The notes below the pieces were generated by a model. That model was not told the origin of the DNA. It worked only from the letters and a program-made list of their open reading frames with translations, and ran no database searches. Source: DATFYM01 sp035315065 (GTDB lineage Bacteria > Acidobacteriota > Terriglobia > UBA7540). From it: 64,000 nucleotides of DNA. The position numbers and the translations under genes are program-made. Positions 45,025 to 53,319 of this stretch are shown piece by piece (the stretch's first letter is position 1; every line of letters begins with the position of its first letter). The DNA lies in the NCBI GenBank assembly GCA_035315065.1, contig DATFYM010000070.1:1-64000 (forward strand). Reading direction: 5' to 3'.

Positions 45025-45972
45025 ATGAAGGTCAGCGTTGTGATTCCGGCCTACAACGAGGAACAAGCCGTCGGGTCGGTGATTGCGGAGTTGCAAGCCG
45101 TGTTGCGCCGGCACAACATCGAGGCGGAAATCATTGTGGTCGACGATGGCTCGGCGGACCAGACGGCCCAGGCCGCCGCCGCCGCCGGGGCGCGCGTGCT
45201 GAGACATCGGAGCAACCGTGGATACGGCGCCGCTCTCAAGAGCGGCATCGCCGCGGCTTCGCACAATTATACGGTCATCACCGACGCTGACGGAACTTAT
45301 CCTTGCGAATACATCCCGGAGATGCTGGACCGTCTCGACGGATCCGATATGGTGGTGGGCGCACGCGTGGGAAAAAACGTGAGAATCCCGCTGGTGCGGC
45401 GGCCGGCGAAGTGGGCCTTGAACCGGCTGGCGAACTATCTGACGAAGGCCCGTATTCCCGACCTCAACAGCGGCCTCCGCGCGTTTCGGCGCGATCTCGT
45501 GATGCAGTACTTTGCCATCTTGCCCGACCAGTTTAGCTGGACCACCACGATTACCCTGGCTATGCATTGCGATAAGTACGCCGTGACGTACGTCCCGATT
45601 GATTACCGTGCTCGCCGGGGCACGTCCAAGATCGTGCCGTGGGACGCGGGGAGTTTCGCGCTTCTCATCTTGCGCACGGTAATGCTCTTTCGGCCCTTGC
45701 GCATCTTCGTGCCGGTCGTGATCCTGTGCCTGCTTTACGGCATCATCAAAATGACTATCGATATGATCCGAGATCCAAATATTTCGGCGTCCGCGTTGCT
45801 GGCGTTCATGAGCGCGCTGATCATTTTGCTGATCGGGATGCTCGGCGATGCGCTGGCCGCGCGCCTGGGTCGTTTGAACCCACAGATCGTTGGGGTCCGC
45901 ACCGCTGACTTCGTAGAGTTCGATCAGGGAGAGGGAGAGAACAAAGCGAATCCTGACTCGACCACCCGATAG
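45025..45972 (+). CDS. GT2 family polyprenyl-phosphate glycosyltransferase
   Basis: The protein has 315 residues from ATG 45025 (ggag six bases before); ATG 45013 and an even longer frame from 44881 exist. GT-A motifs are VVIPAYNEEQAVG, IVVDDGSADQT and VITDADGTYPCEYI with the catalytic DADG, plus ARRGTSKI. Two C-terminal membrane segments (about 225-290) complete the DPM1/GtrB-like form. It should make a polyprenyl-phosphate sugar for the GT-C enzymes of the cluster. Confidence 0.9.
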   Translation: MKVSVVIPAYNEEQAVGSVIAELQAVLRRHNIEAEIIVVDDGSADQTAQAAAAAGARVLRHRSNRGYGAALKSGIAAASHNYTVITDADGTYPCEYIPEMLDRLDGSDMVVGARVGKNVRIPLVRRPAKWALNRLANYLTKARIPDLNSGLRAFRRDLVMQYFAILPDQFSWTTTITLAMHCDKYAVTYVPIDYRARRGTSKIVPWDAGSFALLILRTVMLFRPLRIFVPVVILCLLYGIIKMTIDMIRDPNISASALLAFMSALIILLIGMLGDALAARLGRLNPQIVGVRTADFVEFDQGEGENKANPDSTTR

Positions 45973-46025
45973 GAGCTGCTTCTTTCCAAGGAATCGCCGC
46001 GCCAATCATCGGTCGCTCTTATTCT

Positions 46026-47090
46026 ATGGCCACCATCGACGGCAGTCAGAAACGGGCACGCAGAGCGGTGATCTATGGGACGTTAGTGGCAGCCGCCCTT
46101 CTGCTTCTCTTCGGCGCTGTCCGCGGTTCGATTGCACTCGCGAGCCGCGTGCTAGAAAGGCGATACCCGCCGCCTGGGCAGATGGTTTCCGTCGACGGAC
46201 ACAAACTGATGCTGTACTGCACCGGAGAGGGCAGCCCGACCGTCGTGATCGAAACCGGCTTGGGAATCGGCTGGGAGGGTTGGCAATCGGTCTCACTTCC
46301 GCTGGCCAAATTGAGCCGGGTCTGTGTATACGATCGCGCCGGATACGGATGGAGTGAACCGGGGCCGAAGCCACGTACAGCCCTCCAATCCGCACTGGAG
46401 TTGCACGGTTTACTGACCAACGCGGGGGTCGCCGGGCCTTACGTCCTGGTAGCCCACTCCTTCGGCGGTTACATTGCCCGCGTATATGCGAGCCGATTCC
46501 GTGACTCGCTAAGTGGGATCGTAATGGTTGACCCCTCGCATGAGGACGAACTCCGCGCCACCAATTGGGCCCAAGCCGACCCCAGTCTTCGTCTGGAACC
46601 GCGTTGGTATCGCCTGGCCCTCTACCAAGCCCACCGGCTTTTTCCGCTGTCGGGTTTGAGACGATTGCTGCATCTCTACCAGGGCGAAAAGGGTCTCCCG
46701 TCCGAACTCCGAAGTTTGCCGCTCAGCGTGCAGCGGCGAATCCTGATCGCTTCCTCGCTGACACAACTCGAAACTGAACGGGAGGAGTATACTTCCCTCC
46801 CGGAGAGCGAGGCTGAGGCACACACCGCGCCATTCCCACGAGATCTGCGACTCACCGTGATCACGGCCCGTTACAGGCCTTCACCCTCGGACCTTCGATG
46901 GCCCCTGGTAGCATTGCCTGCCACTCATCGCGAACTCCAGAGCAAGCTGGCACAGCAGTCGTCTCTCGGCAAGCAGATCTTCGCCGACAACAGCGGACAC
47001 TCCGTTCAACTCGACCAGCCTGAGTTGATCATTGATGCGGTTCGAGATATGGTAGAAGAGTCTCGTGGGCACGAGGCGATCCCTCATTAG
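46026..47090 (+). CDS. Alpha/beta-hydrolase, membrane-anchored
   Basis: This 354-residue protein has an N-terminal anchor at about residues 15-36. The hydrolase fold follows: oxyanion region VIETGLGIGWEGW, strand motif VCVYDRAGYGWSE, the nucleophile elbow VAHSFGGYIARVYA (Ser145) and the late DNSGHSVQLDQPELI with the catalytic His. The acid residue is less clear. It could be an esterase acting on acyl groups of the glycan or on small molecules. It lies between GT2 and FAD-oxidoreductase genes on the same strand. Confidence 0.85.
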   Translation: MATIDGSQKRARRAVIYGTLVAAALLLLFGAVRGSIALASRVLERRYPPPGQMVSVDGHKLMLYCTGEGSPTVVIETGLGIGWEGWQSVSLPLAKLSRVCVYDRAGYGWSEPGPKPRTALQSALELHGLLTNAGVAGPYVLVAHSFGGYIARVYASRFRDSLSGIVMVDPSHEDELRATNWAQADPSLRLEPRWYRLALYQAHRLFPLSGLRRLLHLYQGEKGLPSELRSLPLSVQRRILIASSLTQLETEREEYTSLPESEAEAHTAPFPRDLRLTVITARYRPSPSDLRWPLVALPATHRELQSKLAQQSSLGKQIFADNSGHSVQLDQPELIIDAVRDMVEESRGHEAIPH

Positions 47091-47215
47091 CATGGAATTT
47101 CGTTAGGTTGGGGAGAGAGCGCTTTCAGGCTCCACACAGGTCGCGTCTCTTCGGCTCAAAACAAGTCGCCCCGTTTTACCTTTTTTGAACTAACTATGAC
47201 GGACCGAAATACCGA

Positions 47216-48733
47216 ATGAGTGACCGATTCAATTCCATGATCCCTGCCGCGGCATCGCCTGAGGGCCCTGTGAAAGAGAAGGCCAACGCGCCCATAGGGA
47301 ACGTCCGCCCGTCGACCGCGCCACACGTGGTAATTCTCGGCGCAGGCCCTGCCGGCGTCGGAGCGGCCTACCAGCTTGCCCGAAAAGGGATCGCCCGCGT
47401 CACGGTGCTTGAACAGCGAGACGGGGTCGGAGGTAATGCCGGGAGCTTCGAACTGGATGGTGTCCATTGTGACTTCGGCAGCCATAGACTCCATCCCGTC
47501 GCCTCACCCGAGATCCTGGACGACTTGCGCCGCCTGCTTGGTGGTGACCTGTTGTTTCAAAAGCGGCATGGGAGAATCCTCCTGCAAGGCCGCTGGATCC
47601 ACTTTCCTTTGAAGCCGGCGGACCTGTTGTTCCGACTTCCGAAAAGCTTTGCTTTGAGCGTCCTTGCGGACATGGCTCGAAAGGTGCTGCCGCGCGACAA
47701 CTCCGGACCAGAGACTTTTGCCACCGTGCTAGAGCGCGGTCTGGGCAAGACGGTTTGCCGCGATTTCTACTTCCCATACGCGCGCAAGCTCTGGGCGGTC
47801 GACCCCGAAGAACTGGCAGTTACCACCGCTCAAAAACGGGTATCCGGCAACTCCTTCGGGAAGATGCTGCGCAAGGTTGCTACCCAGATACCCGGCATTA
47901 AGCCGCCTGGGGCAGGCCGGTTCTACTACCCGCGCCGCGGCTACGGCCAAATCTCCCAATGCCTGTATGAGGCCGCTCGAGAAGCTGGAGCAGAATTCAA
48001 GTTCGGAGCTCGTGTCGCTGCGATCGAACGGGAGGCCGCCCAGATCAAGGGAGTCGTTTATCAACTCGGTGGTCAAGAGTTCGAGATCCCCACTCGAATC
48101 GTCTGGTCAACCATACCGATCACTCTTCTGCTGCGAGGCATGCGGCCCGAACCGCCTCCCCACGTGCTGGAAGCAGCTTCCAGAATCTCCTTCCGTGGAA
48201 TGATCCTGATTTACCTGCTCCTGGATCAGGATCAGTTCACCGGCTATGACGCCCACTATTTTCCCCAGGAGTCGATCCCGATTTCCCGTCTTTCCGAGCC
48301 CAAGAACTACAGTGGCGCGACCGAGCCGCGTGGGCGGACCGTTCTCTGTGCGGAGCTTCCTTCGGACCCCGGGTGCCCGGAGTGGGAGATGAGCGACCAG
48401 GAACTGGGCAGGCGCCTGTGCGGGTGGTTGGGGCAGGCCGGCCTCCCGACTCCTGCGCGGGTCGTCAAAGTCGTCACGCGCCGCCTGGGTCAGGCGTACC
48501 CCGTCTACCGCCGGGGCTACGAGGAGTGTTTTTCCACCATGGATCGATGGCTCAACCAAATCGAAGGAGTGCTGACGTTTGGCCGCCAGGGCTTGTTTGC
48601 GCACGATAATACGCACCATACGCTGGCTATGGCTTATGCCGCTGTGGGCTGCCTGTCTCCCGAGGGCGGATTCGACCGTGCACGCTGGGCAGAGCAGCGG
48701 AGAGAATTTGAGAAGCACGTCGTTGAGGATTAG
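47216..48733 (+). CDS. FAD-dependent oxidoreductase (protoporphyrinogen-oxidase/UDP-galactopyranose-mutase-like)
   Basis: This 505-residue protein has the dinucleotide fold VVILGAGPAGVGAAYQL, then VLEQRDGVGGNAGSFELDG and a GSHRLHPV loop. A second half with aromatic residues (YPVYRRGYEECFSTMDRWL) and the final FAD-contact region GRQGLFAHDNTHHTL fit the amine-oxidase/PPOX superfamily. Members in polysaccharide loci act on lipid-linked sugars or nucleotide sugars, so true heme synthesis is unlikely. It precedes the second carbamoyltransferase operon. Confidence 0.85.
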   Translation: MSDRFNSMIPAAASPEGPVKEKANAPIGNVRPSTAPHVVILGAGPAGVGAAYQLARKGIARVTVLEQRDGVGGNAGSFELDGVHCDFGSHRLHPVASPEILDDLRRLLGGDLLFQKRHGRILLQGRWIHFPLKPADLLFRLPKSFALSVLADMARKVLPRDNSGPETFATVLERGLGKTVCRDFYFPYARKLWAVDPEELAVTTAQKRVSGNSFGKMLRKVATQIPGIKPPGAGRFYYPRRGYGQISQCLYEAAREAGAEFKFGARVAAIEREAAQIKGVVYQLGGQEFEIPTRIVWSTIPITLLLRGMRPEPPPHVLEAASRISFRGMILIYLLLDQDQFTGYDAHYFPQESIPISRLSEPKNYSGATEPRGRTVLCAELPSDPGCPEWEMSDQELGRRLCGWLGQAGLPTPARVVKVVTRRLGQAYPVYRRGYEECFSTMDRWLNQIEGVLTFGRQGLFAHDNTHHTLAMAYAAVGCLSPEGGFDRARWAEQRREFEKHVVED

Positions 48734-48945
48734 GTGGGTCAATGACCCTTCGCGCCCGCCGACTTTTTGCCGAAGGGATGTCGCCCGCCGGCGCTGCTGA
48801 CTCAAGGGCATGATAATTATGGGGCTATTGACTGGAAAATGTATTGATCTCTGGAGGGAAATTTAGTATTCTGACTTTGTAATCGACACTCACGCTGACA
48901 ACGCGGCGCCCGTAGAAAGGGCACTGTTGCTCGGGAGGGAGAATC

Positions 48946-49125
48946 ATGGGGTTCGTGCAAGTGGCTGTGCGGCGCTTCGGCATTGCCGGCCAATTGTTCT
49001 CGTTTATGATGCGCAACAAGCGGTGGTGGATGACGCCCATCATCATCGTTCTGTTGCTGATGGGCGTGTTGATCATTCTGGCGCAGAGCTCGGTGATCGC
49101 ACCCTTTATCTACACTTTGTTTTAG
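48946..49125 (+). CDS. DUF5989 (SxtK-like) small membrane protein, copy 3
   Basis: ATG 48946 to TAG 49123-49125 gives 59 residues, with ribosome site gggaggga upstream. The protein has a basic N-terminus (VQVAVRRFGIAGQL), NKRWWMTP at the membrane border, one membrane segment and the ending IAPFIYTLF. It is the first gene of the order DUF5989, SxtJ-like, carbamoyltransferase, the usual arrangement for this trio. Confidence 0.88.
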   Translation: MGFVQVAVRRFGIAGQLFSFMMRNKRWWMTPIIIVLLLMGVLIILAQSSVIAPFIYTLF

Positions 49126-49139
49126 CTTTCGGACAAGAC

Positions 49140-49379
49140 ATGTTCAAAACTTTGTGGTCAGGGCTGAAGCGCCTCTGGGAAGCCTGGAAGGTGCTGGCCC
49201 GCAAGATCGGTAATTTCCAGGCGCGAGTTCTGCTAACGATCATCTACGGCGTCCTCGTGCTTCCGTTCGGACTCTGCGTCAGGCTCCTGGCTGACCCCCT
49301 ACGTATCAAGAAACCCCCGACCCGATGGCTTGACCGCGCTGAAGAAGCCTTCGATATCGAGTGGGCTCGAAGGCAATAA
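49140..49379 (+). CDS. SxtJ-like small membrane protein
   Basis: The protein has 79 residues. Its amphipathic Trp-rich start (FKTLWSGLKRLWEAWKVL), the motif RKIGNFQARVLLTIIY, one membrane segment and a charged tail match the protein at 15345-15608. It sits 14 bases after the DUF5989 stop and five bases before the carbamoyltransferase start, so all three are one operon. Function is unknown; a scaffold tying the carbamoyltransferase to the membrane is a guess. Confidence 0.85.
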   Translation: MFKTLWSGLKRLWEAWKVLARKIGNFQARVLLTIIYGVLVLPFGLCVRLLADPLRIKKPPTRWLDRAEEAFDIEWARRQ

Positions 49380-49384
49380 AACTC

Positions 49385-51181
49385 ATGGACATTCTGGGAA
49401 TCTCCTGCTATTACCACGACGCAGCGGCCGCTCTGCTGCGCGACGGTCAATTGGTGGCTGCGGCGGAAGAAGAGCGCTTCTCCCGCAAGAAGCACGACTA
49501 CGACTTCCCCAAGAACGCTATCAATTACTGCCTGGAAGCCGGAGGCATCCGCGGCTCCGAGCTGGATTACGTGGTGTTTTTCGAGAAGCCTTTTCGCAAG
49601 CTCGACCGCATCCTGGCGAGCGTACTGGGAACCTACCCTCAGTCGTGGAAGGTGTTTCGCGAGTCGATGATCACGTGGCTGATCGACAAGCTTTGGGTGG
49701 CGAGCACGCTGGAGGCTGAGTTGGGGGTCCATAAGGACCAGGTGCTGTTTTGCGAGCACCACTTGTCCCACGCGGCGAGCGCCTACCTCTGCTCTCCATT
49801 CGACGAAGCAGCCATCTTGACCGTCGACGGCGTGGGCGAGTGGGTGACCGCGACCTGCGGCGTCGCCCGTGGCAACAACATTCGTCTGACCAAGCAGATC
49901 GACTTTCCCCATTCGCTCGGCCTTCTCTACAGTGCCTTCACGGCATTTCTTGGCTTCGAAGTGAATGAAGGGGAGTACAAGGTGATGGGGATGGCGCCGT
50001 ATGGTCAGCCCCGCTACGTCGACAAGGTGTGGAAGCTCGTCCACCAGAGTACGGACGGCTCTTTCTATTTGGATATGGACTATTTCAGCTTCCACCACTC
50101 CACGGACCGCACCTTCAATAGGCGGTTCGAGGCGCTGTTCGGGGAGCCCCGTCCGCCCAAGATGCTTTTCTTCACCGAGGGCACGGGCTTTCCGAAGTAT
50201 TTCGGAGAACCACCGTCGAACTACCAGGAACTGTCGAAGCTTAACCAGCACTATGCGGACATCGCGGCGAGCATCCAGAAGGTGACCGAAGAAGTGCTGC
50301 TGGGGATGGCGCGGGCCGTCCAGCGCGAGACCGGACTCAAAAGGCTGTGCATTGCGGGCGGCGTAGGGCTGAACAGCGTAGCCAACAGCCGCATTCTGCG
50401 CGAAACGCCCTTCGAGGAACTCTACATCCAGCCCGCCGCGGGCGATGGCGGCGGAGCGCTGGGCGCCGCGCTCTGGGCCTACAACTCGCTTCTCGGCAAA
50501 CCACGCACTTTCGTGATGGACCAAGCCTACTGGGGCCAATCCTACTCCCCCGCCGAAGTCAGCGCCTTCCTCAAAGAAAAGAGCATTCCCTATACCCTGA
50601 TCGAGAATGACGACAAGCTGCTCGACCAGGTTGTGGAACGCTTGATCAATGGGAAAGTGATCGGTTGGTTCCAGGGACGCTTCGAATGGGGTCCGCGCGC
50701 TTTGGGAAGCCGCAGCATTATCGCTGATGCGCGAAATCCAGAGATGAAAGACATTGTCAACGCCAAGATTAAATTTCGCGAACCGTATCGGCCCTTTGCT
50801 CCCTCGGTGCTCGCGGAATGCGCGGAAACCTATTTTGACCTGCCGAACGCCACGCGCCATTACCCGGCGCGCTACATGCTCTACGTCGTGCCAGTGAGGG
50901 AGCAACACCATGCGACCCTGCCGGCGATCACCCACGCGGACGGCACCGGGCGCCTTCAGACCGTTTTCAAAGAGCAGAGCCCGCGGTATTACGGCCTGAT
51001 TGAACGGTTCGGCCAGGCGACGGGAGTGCCCGTAGTGCTGAACACTTCGTTCAACTTGAAGGGCGAGCCCGTGGTGAACACGCCGGCCAACGCGTTTAAT
51101 ACCTATTCTAAGAGTGAAATGGATTGCCTCGTCCTGGGCAATTTCGTGGTTGAAAAACCGACCTCTCACGGCACTCCTTAA
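49385..51181 (+). CDS. O-carbamoyltransferase, NodU/CmcH/SxtI family (copy 2)
   Basis: The protein has 598 residues from ATG 49385 (MDILGISCYYHDAAAALL). It holds the same set of motifs as copy 1: HHLSHAASAYL, DGVGEW, GGVGLNSVAN, QPAAGDGGGALGAAL and GRFEWGPRALGSRSII. The two copies are clearly paralogous along their whole length but have diverged, so they may act on different hydroxyls or sugars. The 3' end converges with the enolase-family gene at 51296; no terminator hairpin is obvious between them. Confidence 0.94.
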   Translation: MDILGISCYYHDAAAALLRDGQLVAAAEEERFSRKKHDYDFPKNAINYCLEAGGIRGSELDYVVFFEKPFRKLDRILASVLGTYPQSWKVFRESMITWLIDKLWVASTLEAELGVHKDQVLFCEHHLSHAASAYLCSPFDEAAILTVDGVGEWVTATCGVARGNNIRLTKQIDFPHSLGLLYSAFTAFLGFEVNEGEYKVMGMAPYGQPRYVDKVWKLVHQSTDGSFYLDMDYFSFHHSTDRTFNRRFEALFGEPRPPKMLFFTEGTGFPKYFGEPPSNYQELSKLNQHYADIAASIQKVTEEVLLGMARAVQRETGLKRLCIAGGVGLNSVANSRILRETPFEELYIQPAAGDGGGALGAALWAYNSLLGKPRTFVMDQAYWGQSYSPAEVSAFLKEKSIPYTLIENDDKLLDQVVERLINGKVIGWFQGRFEWGPRALGSRSIIADARNPEMKDIVNAKIKFREPYRPFAPSVLAECAETYFDLPNATRHYPARYMLYVVPVREQHHATLPAITHADGTGRLQTVFKEQSPRYYGLIERFGQATGVPVVLNTSFNLKGEPVVNTPANAFNTYSKSEMDCLVLGNFVVEKPTSHGTP

Positions 51182-51295
51182 GAAGTGAAACCTGCGGGAT
51201 CGACTTGTAGGCTTGAGGGCGCTCCAACCTTCCGGCCGCAACCGGATTGTGTCCAGGTCAGGAAACCACTGGTCAGCGCGAACCTCTTCATACTC

Positions 51296-52468
51296 TCACT
51301 CGATCACATTGAAATCCTTCAGGGCGGCCTCTTTGATCTTGACCCCCAGGCCCGGGACATCGTCTCGCAGGTCGATGGTGCCGGCCACCGGCTCCGGCTC
51401 GCCATCGAAGATGTACCAGAACAGTTCGTTCCCGATTTCCACGTCTACCCGTGGGAAGAACTCCGCCATGGGCGAGTTAAGGCTGGCCATCACGACGTGG
51501 AAGTTGTGCATCTGGCCGGCGTGGGGTATCACCGGCACAGCATGCGCCTCGGCGAGCGCCGCCACCTTCCGCGCCTGCGTGATGCCGCCGACGCGATTCG
51601 TGTCGAACTGGATGTAGTCGATCGCTTTGGCCTCCAACAGCTCGCGAAAGCCGTAGAGAGTGAACTCGTGCTCGCCTCCGGCGATGGGGATTCTGCCCAG
51701 GGCCTTCAGCGCTGCGTATCCGTGGAAGTCGTCAGGGATCACCGGCTCTTCGAGCCAGCGAAGCCGGTAGGGTTCGAGCAGCGGGACCATGCGGTAGGCA
51801 TAGTCCAGGTTCCAGCCCATGTAAGCGTCGCCCATCAGGTCGATTTCGTAGCCGATGACCTCGCGGATGGTGCGCACCAGGTCTACGTTCCGTTGCATGC
51901 CCGCTGCGCCATCCGTGGGTCCCCAGCCGAAGCGCATCTTCATGGCCTGGTAGCCCTCGTCTTTGTACTTCTGTGCTTCGCCGGCCACGTCTTCGAGCTT
52001 CTGGCTATACAATCGGCTGGCGTAAACCGGGATCTTCGTCTTCGTGCGACCCCCAAGCAGGCGGAACACCGGCTGCCCGCAGGCTTTCCCGAGGATGTCC
52101 CAGATCGCGATATCAACCGCGCTGATCGCTGCCATGCCGATGCCCTTCCTGCCGAAAGCCATCGTCTGCCGGTACATGAGCTGCCACAGGAACTCACTAT
52201 CGAACGGGTCTTGCCCGATCAACAGCGGTTTCAGGTACAGATCGACCACTTGTTTGGTGACGCGAGGGGCTAGTGCCGCGTTGCCGATGCCGACGTGGCC
52301 GGCGTCGGTCGAGACCTCGACGATCAGCCAGCCATGGAAACGGAACCCGGCCATGGAGTCGGCTGGCAAATCAAGCAGGTCCATAGGATTGGTACAGAAG
52401 TGCGGTTGGGGAGGAACCGTTTTCCCCCTCCACTCCACGACGCGCGTGCGGACTTCGGTAATCTTCAT
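51296..52468 (-). CDS. Mandelate racemase/enolase superfamily dehydratase, L-rhamnonate-dehydratase-like
   Basis: The protein has 390 residues from ATG 52468, which has an aaggg ribosome site; the frame is open to 52504. The capping domain and barrel are complete. Catalytic stretches are YQAMKMRFGWG, the metal ligands in LMGDAYMGW, RWLEEPVIPDD and AGGEHEFTLYG, and the base in VIPHAGQMHNFH. The GGEHE and HAGQMHN patterns resemble L-rhamnonate dehydratases, so it probably dehydrates a sugar acid. It closes a minus-strand catabolic cluster with a sugar-acid type MFS transporter. Confidence 0.85.
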   Translation of the reverse strand: MKITEVRTRVVEWRGKTVPPQPHFCTNPMDLLDLPADSMAGFRFHGWLIVEVSTDAGHVGIGNAALAPRVTKQVVDLYLKPLLIGQDPFDSEFLWQLMYRQTMAFGRKGIGMAAISAVDIAIWDILGKACGQPVFRLLGGRTKTKIPVYASRLYSQKLEDVAGEAQKYKDEGYQAMKMRFGWGPTDGAAGMQRNVDLVRTIREVIGYEIDLMGDAYMGWNLDYAYRMVPLLEPYRLRWLEEPVIPDDFHGYAALKALGRIPIAGGEHEFTLYGFRELLEAKAIDYIQFDTNRVGGITQARKVAALAEAHAVPVIPHAGQMHNFHVVMASLNSPMAEFFPRVDVEIGNELFWYIFDGEPEPVAGTIDLRDDVPGLGVKIKEAALKDFNVIE

Positions 52469-52574
52469 ATTTCCCTTCTGCGTTAGCTCTTGAGCTTTTG
52501 GCAAGGTCAGTCCTTCTTCAAAGGGATGTGGGACCTCTAGCCACGCGGCCCAGATTGATGCAGGAGAAACTCGG

Positions 52575-52986
52575 CTACAGCAAGCGAAGTTGAGGAAAAT
52601 CCCGCGCGTATCGATCTCGATCCAGCGTCAGCAGGCGATCGGCACAAAGCGTCGCGTGGCTTCCGATCAGGAAATCGACCAGGAGGCGCCGTGGGCTGGC
52701 TCCGCCCGACCTGCGCCGGCGCTTTGCGTAGGTCGCGAACCGGCGTCCCGCGTCGCGCCAGACCATTTTGTCGAGGACGAAATCGACTACAACCTTGGTC
52801 GCGTTCAGGAACTCATCCAGAAACTGCTCCGGCTTTCGGATGCGCCAGTAGTTCCGCATAAACAGGCCCGCAGATCACGAGGCCACCCTCACCACCGGCC
52901 TGCTCGAGCGCGGTGGTCATCTGCGACCCAAGGGGACCACTCGACCAAAGCGCGGAGATCACGTTGGTGTCGATGGCCGTTCTCAC
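52575..52986 (-). pseudogene. vapC: VapC-type PIN-domain toxin, frameshifted
   Basis: Reading from GTG 52986, which overlaps the VapB stop in a GTGA, the frame gives IDTNVISALWSSGPLGSQM and then VYAELLAHPKAGAVSG, and stops. A one-base shift near 52820 restores a second frame (FLDEFLNATKVVVDFVLDK, then LLVDFLIGSHATLCADRLLT) down to 52575. All PIN acidic residues (Asp of IDTN, Glu of YAEL, Asp of DFLIGSHA, Asp of TLDRD) are present across the two halves. The damage is therefore a single recent indel or a sequencing error. Confidence 0.85.
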
Positions 52987-53237
52987 CTATTTTCGGACTC
53001 CTCATCGCGCAGATCTCTGAGCCACGCGTTGATCTCTTCCTTCCCGCCCCGGAAGGTGCCAAGGGCGCCGCGGTATCTTTCAAAGGGGTTTGCCCCCCCT
53101 CGCGCCGGTCGGATGATGGTACGATCGCCCTCGACCGTGAACTCCACGCTGTCCCCTACCCTCAGGCCCAGGCGCATCCGAATCTGCTGCGGGACGGTCA
53201 CCTGGCCCTTGGTGCTAACCACGCTGCGGTAGACCAT
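52983..53237 (-). CDS. vapB: VapB/AbrB-type antitoxin
   Basis: The protein has 84 residues from Met at 53237; the frame is open to 53291. The N-terminal swapped-hairpin DNA-binding domain reads SVVSTKGQVTVPQQIRMRLG, followed by DSVEFTVEGDRTIIRP. The C-terminal region (EEINAWLRDLRDEE) should bind the toxin. The stop overlaps the VapC start by four bases. With the toxin broken, this antitoxin may persist alone, still able to repress its own promoter. Confidence 0.88.
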   Translation of the reverse strand: MVYRSVVSTKGQVTVPQQIRMRLGLRVGDSVEFTVEGDRTIIRPARGGANPFERYRGALGTFRGGKEEINAWLRDLRDEESENR

Positions 53238-53319
53238 TTCCCTACCGTGCCTCCCTACAGTAAGGATATCGATACCCACCACCTCTGTCAATTACTCCCT
53301 TCGCCTGCGGCCTTAGCTT

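Noticed and set aside
47216..48733. Protoporphyrinogen oxidase (hemG/hemY)
   Set aside because: Only the FAD fold fits. The context is glycan and carbamoyl genes, not heme synthesis.
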